Below are positions 4,809 through 7,343 of a stretch of 7,343 nt of DNA, one piece after another (position 1 is the stretch's first letter; each line of letters opens with the position of its first letter). The translations under genes were made by a program, and so were the position numbers. The notes under the pieces were generated by a model. That model saw nothing but the letters and a program-made list of their open reading frames with translations. It was not told the DNA's origin and did no database searches. The DNA is from Bacillota bacterium (GTDB lineage Bacteria > Bacillota > Clostridia > Acetivibrionales > DSM-1351), in contig JAEZFR010000209.1 of the NCBI GenBank assembly GCA_023417285.1, forward strand, positions 1 to 7,343, read 5' to 3'.

Positions 4809-5519
4809 ATTAAACGCATTTTAGGGCAGATGAGGAGAGCTGTTCAAGACTATAATATGATATCTGAAGGGGACAAGATTGCAATCGGGGTCAGCGGTGG
4901 AAAAGATAGCACTACTCTGCTAACTGTAATGCGCCAGCTACAGCATTTTTACCCTGAAAAATTCGATATTGAAGCGATAACCCTAACAATGGGTATTGGC
5001 AACCCTGATTATTCTGAAGTTGCCAAGCTCTGCAAGGATTTAGGAGTGAATTACACCATACATGAAACACAAATAGGCAAGATTATCTTTGATATTCGTC
5101 AAGAGACCAATCCTTGCTCCATGTGTGCTAACCTGCGCCGAGGTGCTCTACATAATGTTGCTAAAGAACTAGGTTGCAACAAAGTGGCTTTGGGTCACCA
5201 TATGGATGATGTAATTGAAACCTATATGCTAAGTTCACTATATGAAGGTAGACTCCATACTTTTTCTCCTGTTACATATCTGGATAGAAAGGATTTGTAC
5301 CTGATACGTCCAATGATATACAGCGAGGAACATCAGATAAGGTCATATATCAAAGCTCATCAGCTCCCCATTGTAAAGAATCCCTGCCCTGCGGATGGCT
5401 ATACCAAACGGCAGTATGTCAAGGAGTTGCTATCTTCTCTCCAAAAAGAAAACAGGGAAGTTAAAAGCAACCTGTTTGGTGCTATTAAGCGCGCTCAGCT
5501 CGATGGCTGGCACGAATAA
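4809..5519 (+). CDS. TtcA-family PP-loop ATPase / tRNA thiolation protein
   Basis: From ATT at 4809 the product has 236 residues; from the first ATG (4830) it has 229. I chose ATT because the added residues (KRILGQ before MRRAVQDYNMI) resemble the N-terminus expected for this family and the ribosome binding site fits. The adenylating P-loop SGGKDS is at residues 29-34 (long numbering). The CxxC pair is at 103 and 106 (NPCSMC) and a third cysteine is at 193 (NPCPAD), the set that binds a [4Fe-4S] cluster in TtcA proteins. GHHMDD follows at 129-134. TtcA activates tRNA C32 with ATP and installs 2-thiocytidine in the cytoplasm. The E. coli protein is about 311 residues, so this is a short form; the exact target base is uncertain and I withhold a symbol. 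The secreted glycosidase gene follows after 31 nt, probably on the same transcript. Confidence 0.92.
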   Translation: MKRILGQMRRAVQDYNMISEGDKIAIGVSGGKDSTTLLTVMRQLQHFYPEKFDIEAITLTMGIGNPDYSEVAKLCKDLGVNYTIHETQIGKIIFDIRQETNPCSMCANLRRGALHNVAKELGCNKVALGHHMDDVIETYMLSSLYEGRLHTFSPVTYLDRKDLYLIRPMIYSEEHQIRSYIKAHQLPIVKNPCPADGYTKRQYVKELLSSLQKENREVKSNLFGAIKRAQLDGWHE

Positions 5520-5536
5520 AAGTCACATTTAATCAG

Positions 5537-5543
5537 AAAGGAT
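5537..5543 (+). promoter_or_regulatory. Ribosome binding site of the glycosidase gene
   Basis: AAAGGAT lies 7 nt before the ATG at 5551. No promoter or terminator is evident in the 31 nt after the TtcA-like stop codon, consistent with co-transcription. Confidence 0.65.
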
Positions 5544-5550
5544 ACCAAAA

Positions 5551-7343
5551 ATGAAAAATTACATAAGAAAAGGACTATCGACTGTGCTTATAGCAGCAGC
5601 CCTTGTTAGTTCTATACCTTCTTATACCTATGCAATGCCAAGAATAATCGATCAGACGGTAGAAACACAGAATATAACCTCAGGGGTAACTCTTTATAAA
5701 TATAATAGGTTTACCATAAGTGGCTGGCAAAAAGCTAATGTACTCACCGTCGACCTAAACAATGAAAATGTTAAGGTGGATACCCTGCAGAGTAAAAATT
5801 CAGTGGTTGAATTAGATACAGTCAAAAAACTTGCCCAGAGTCACAACGCTGTCGCCGCAATAAATGGAGGCTTCTTTGATTGGGGCTCAGGAAAAACAGG
5901 GTACGCATATGGACCAATTATTTCATCCTCAGAAATATCCCTTGCAGCATATCGAAACAACACTGATTTGGCAACCTTCTCAATAGATAATATGAACAAT
6001 GCACTTTTCTCATATTGGAACACGCAAGTACAGCTTATCACTCCAAATGGGACAAAATTATTTGCTGGTTCTTATAATAGATATAGCAGAACATACACTG
6101 ACATTTCCATTGTTGATAGAAAATTTGGAGCTAAGTCATTGGGAGTCAGCACGCAATATCCCGATTGGTTTGAGGCAGTAGTAGTTGATGGTGTTCTAAC
6201 TGAGCTAAGAGATGCTCAACCAGCTGTTGATATTCCTGAGAACGGATTTGTTCTGATGACTCGTGCTGCTGGTAAACAGATCATCCTGGATAACTTCAAA
6301 ATAGGTGATCCAGTAAACTATGAAATATCCATTAATGCTGATGTCAGCAATATGAAAATGGCTCTGACAGGAGGCTCCCTTCTAGTACAGGAAGGAAACA
6401 TTGTCAGCTCCTTTACACATCTGCCCGATTCACAATATTCAAGAGCTCCGAGAACTGCTATTGGCTCATCAAAGGATGGTAAAAAGCTATATGTTGTAAC
6501 GGTAGACGGTAGATCTAGCAAGAGTATTGGAATGACCCAGTATGAGCTTGCAGAATACATGCAATCAATTGGTTGTTATTATGCTGTCAACATGGATGGC
6601 GGTGGCTCAACTACAATGATAGCAAGGCCGGAAGGTATTAACTCGCTTGTAACAGTAAACAGTCCCTCTGATGGATATGAAAGAAGCGTTGCTACCGGAT
6701 TGGGTATTTTCTCTATAGCCCCTCAGGGACCGCTTGATTCTATTATAGTTGAAGCGTACGAAGATAAAGGCTTTGTCAATATGGCAAGAGCATTTACCAT
6801 AAAGGGCGTTGATAAGTACCTGAACCCAGTAAGTGTTAGTCTTAATGATGTAAAATGGTCTGTTAGCGGTGTAAGTGGTAGATTTGAGAGTAATGTATTC
6901 TATCCTACTTCATCAGGTACGGCAACTATTACTGCTACTATTGGAAATGCCACAGGAAGTACCACCTTTGAAGTGCTATCTGAGCCTGTAAAGCTTGAGC
7001 TAAATCACTCCTGTGTTTACACCTCTGCAGGAAAGTCCACCACATTTACTGTAACGGGATATGACAAGAATGGTTTTAGTGCAAGTATTGCACCTGGTAG
7101 TGTAAAGTGGACAAACAAGACACTATCAGGTAATAGCATAGGAAGTTTAAAGTCAAATGTTTTTACAGCTTCTAATGCACACGGAAGTATTGGCTATGTG
7201 GGCGCAACAGTTGGAAATGTATCCACTTACAGCCCTATATATATCTTGGACAGCAATCTTAGCAGGGTGATTGAAAATTATGATACAAATGGAATAAAAG
7301 CTCAGGCTTCAGATAAAAACGTCACTGCAAAATATACACAGGC
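5551..7343 (+). CDS. Secreted phosphodiester glycosidase family protein (3' end beyond window)
   Basis: The frame is open from ATG to the window edge: 597 complete codons, no stop. The N-terminus is a signal peptide with a likely cut after TYA at residue 28. Residues about 60-388 form the phosphodiester glycosidase (NAGPA, formerly DUF2233) domain, recognisable by INGGFFD (104-110), RAPRTAIG (298-305), VDGR (318-321), NMDGGGSTTM (347-356) and RSVATGLGIF (378-387). This family cleaves sugar-1-phosphodiesters, as in the human uncovering enzyme, which removes GlcNAc from GlcNAc-1-P-mannose. In bacteria it is exported and probably acts on cell-wall or polysaccharide phosphodiesters; the substrate here is unknown. 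Two Ig-like (Big-type) domains follow at about 391-480 and 481-565, each closing with a T-x-TA-x-(I/V)-GN-type strand. A further domain begins near 570 (VIENYD), possibly a carbohydrate-binding beta-sandwich. Surface anchoring, if any, lies outside the window. Confidence 0.93.
   Translation, partial: MKNYIRKGLSTVLIAAALVSSIPSYTYAMPRIIDQTVETQNITSGVTLYKYNRFTISGWQKANVLTVDLNNENVKVDTLQSKNSVVELDTVKKLAQSHNAVAAINGGFFDWGSGKTGYAYGPIISSSEISLAAYRNNTDLATFSIDNMNNALFSYWNTQVQLITPNGTKLFAGSYNRYSRTYTDISIVDRKFGAKSLGVSTQYPDWFEAVVVDGVLTELRDAQPAVDIPENGFVLMTRAAGKQIILDNFKIGDPVNYEISINADVSNMKMALTGGSLLVQEGNIVSSFTHLPDSQYSRAPRTAIGSSKDGKKLYVVTVDGRSSKSIGMTQYELAEYMQSIGCYYAVNMDGGGSTTMIARPEGINSLVTVNSPSDGYERSVATGLGIFSIAPQGPLDSIIVEAYEDKGFVNMARAFTIKGVDKYLNPVSVSLNDVKWSVSGVSGRFESNVFYPTSSGTATITATIGNATGSTTFEVLSEPVKLELNHSCVYTSAGKSTTFTVTGYDKNGFSASIAPGSVKWTNKTLSGNSIGSLKSNVFTASNAHGSIGYVGATVGNVSTYSPIYILDSNLSRVIENYDTNGIKAQASDKNVTAKYTQ

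Noticed and set aside
4384..5519. The TtcA-like protein as a dedicated modifier of the adjacent tRNA-Pro
   Set aside because: The genes are divergent with separate promoters, and tRNA-Pro has U rather than C at position 32, the base TtcA thiolates.

Overview
The window is AT-rich DNA from a low-GC Gram-positive bacterium. Strong GGAGG-type ribosome binding sites, sigma-A-like promoters (TTGATA/TATAAT, TTGACA/TATTAT), Firmicute-type signal peptides, a copper-amine-oxidase-N-like C-terminal domain and a phosphodiester glycosidase with Ig-like domains all suggest a clostridial species, perhaps of the Ruminiclostridium group. The genus is inference.

Layout. Positions 1-410 hold no recognised gene. 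They contain a degenerate 21-nt tandem repeat (1-147), an AT-rich stretch in which nothing is evident (148-243), a partial copy of a dispersed multi-hairpin element (copy A, 244-311), and the leader of the next gene. A six-bladed NHL beta-propeller protein is on the + strand (411-1493). Positions 1494-1896 are a convergent intergenic region dense in structure: a near-perfect hairpin, an inverted scrap of a tRNA-Pro 3' end, element copies B and C in tandem (83-bp period), two minus-strand terminators, and a 21-nt exact copy of the 3' end of tRNA-Pro. A secreted beta-propeller protein of 724 residues is on the minus strand (1897-4071). Its promoter has a consensus -35 box and a perfect dyad in the spacer. 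Positions 4072-4383 hold that promoter, a tRNA-like 3' remnant, a terminator and element copy D. An intact tRNA-Pro(UGG) lies on the minus strand (4384-4459) with its own promoter and terminator. On the + strand follow a TtcA-family PP-loop protein, probably starting at an ATT codon (4809-5519), and 31 nt later a secreted phosphodiester glycosidase that runs off the right edge (5551-7343).

How it fits together. The right half is ordinary: a divergent tRNA gene, and a TtcA-like gene probably co-transcribed with an exported glycosidase. The left half looks mosaic. Each of the two propeller genes sits alone between same-orientation copies of the dispersed element (A-NHL-B and C-propeller-D). The secreted propeller lies in a 2.56-kb interval that starts at the 3' end of an intact tRNA-Pro and ends at a 21-nt duplicate of that 3' end. 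That is the layout left by site-specific insertion into a tRNA gene, although no integrase is present here. The tRNA terminator was duplicated as well and now lies where it can terminate the propeller gene. The most interesting signal in the window is this repeat, tRNA-end and single-gene arrangement.
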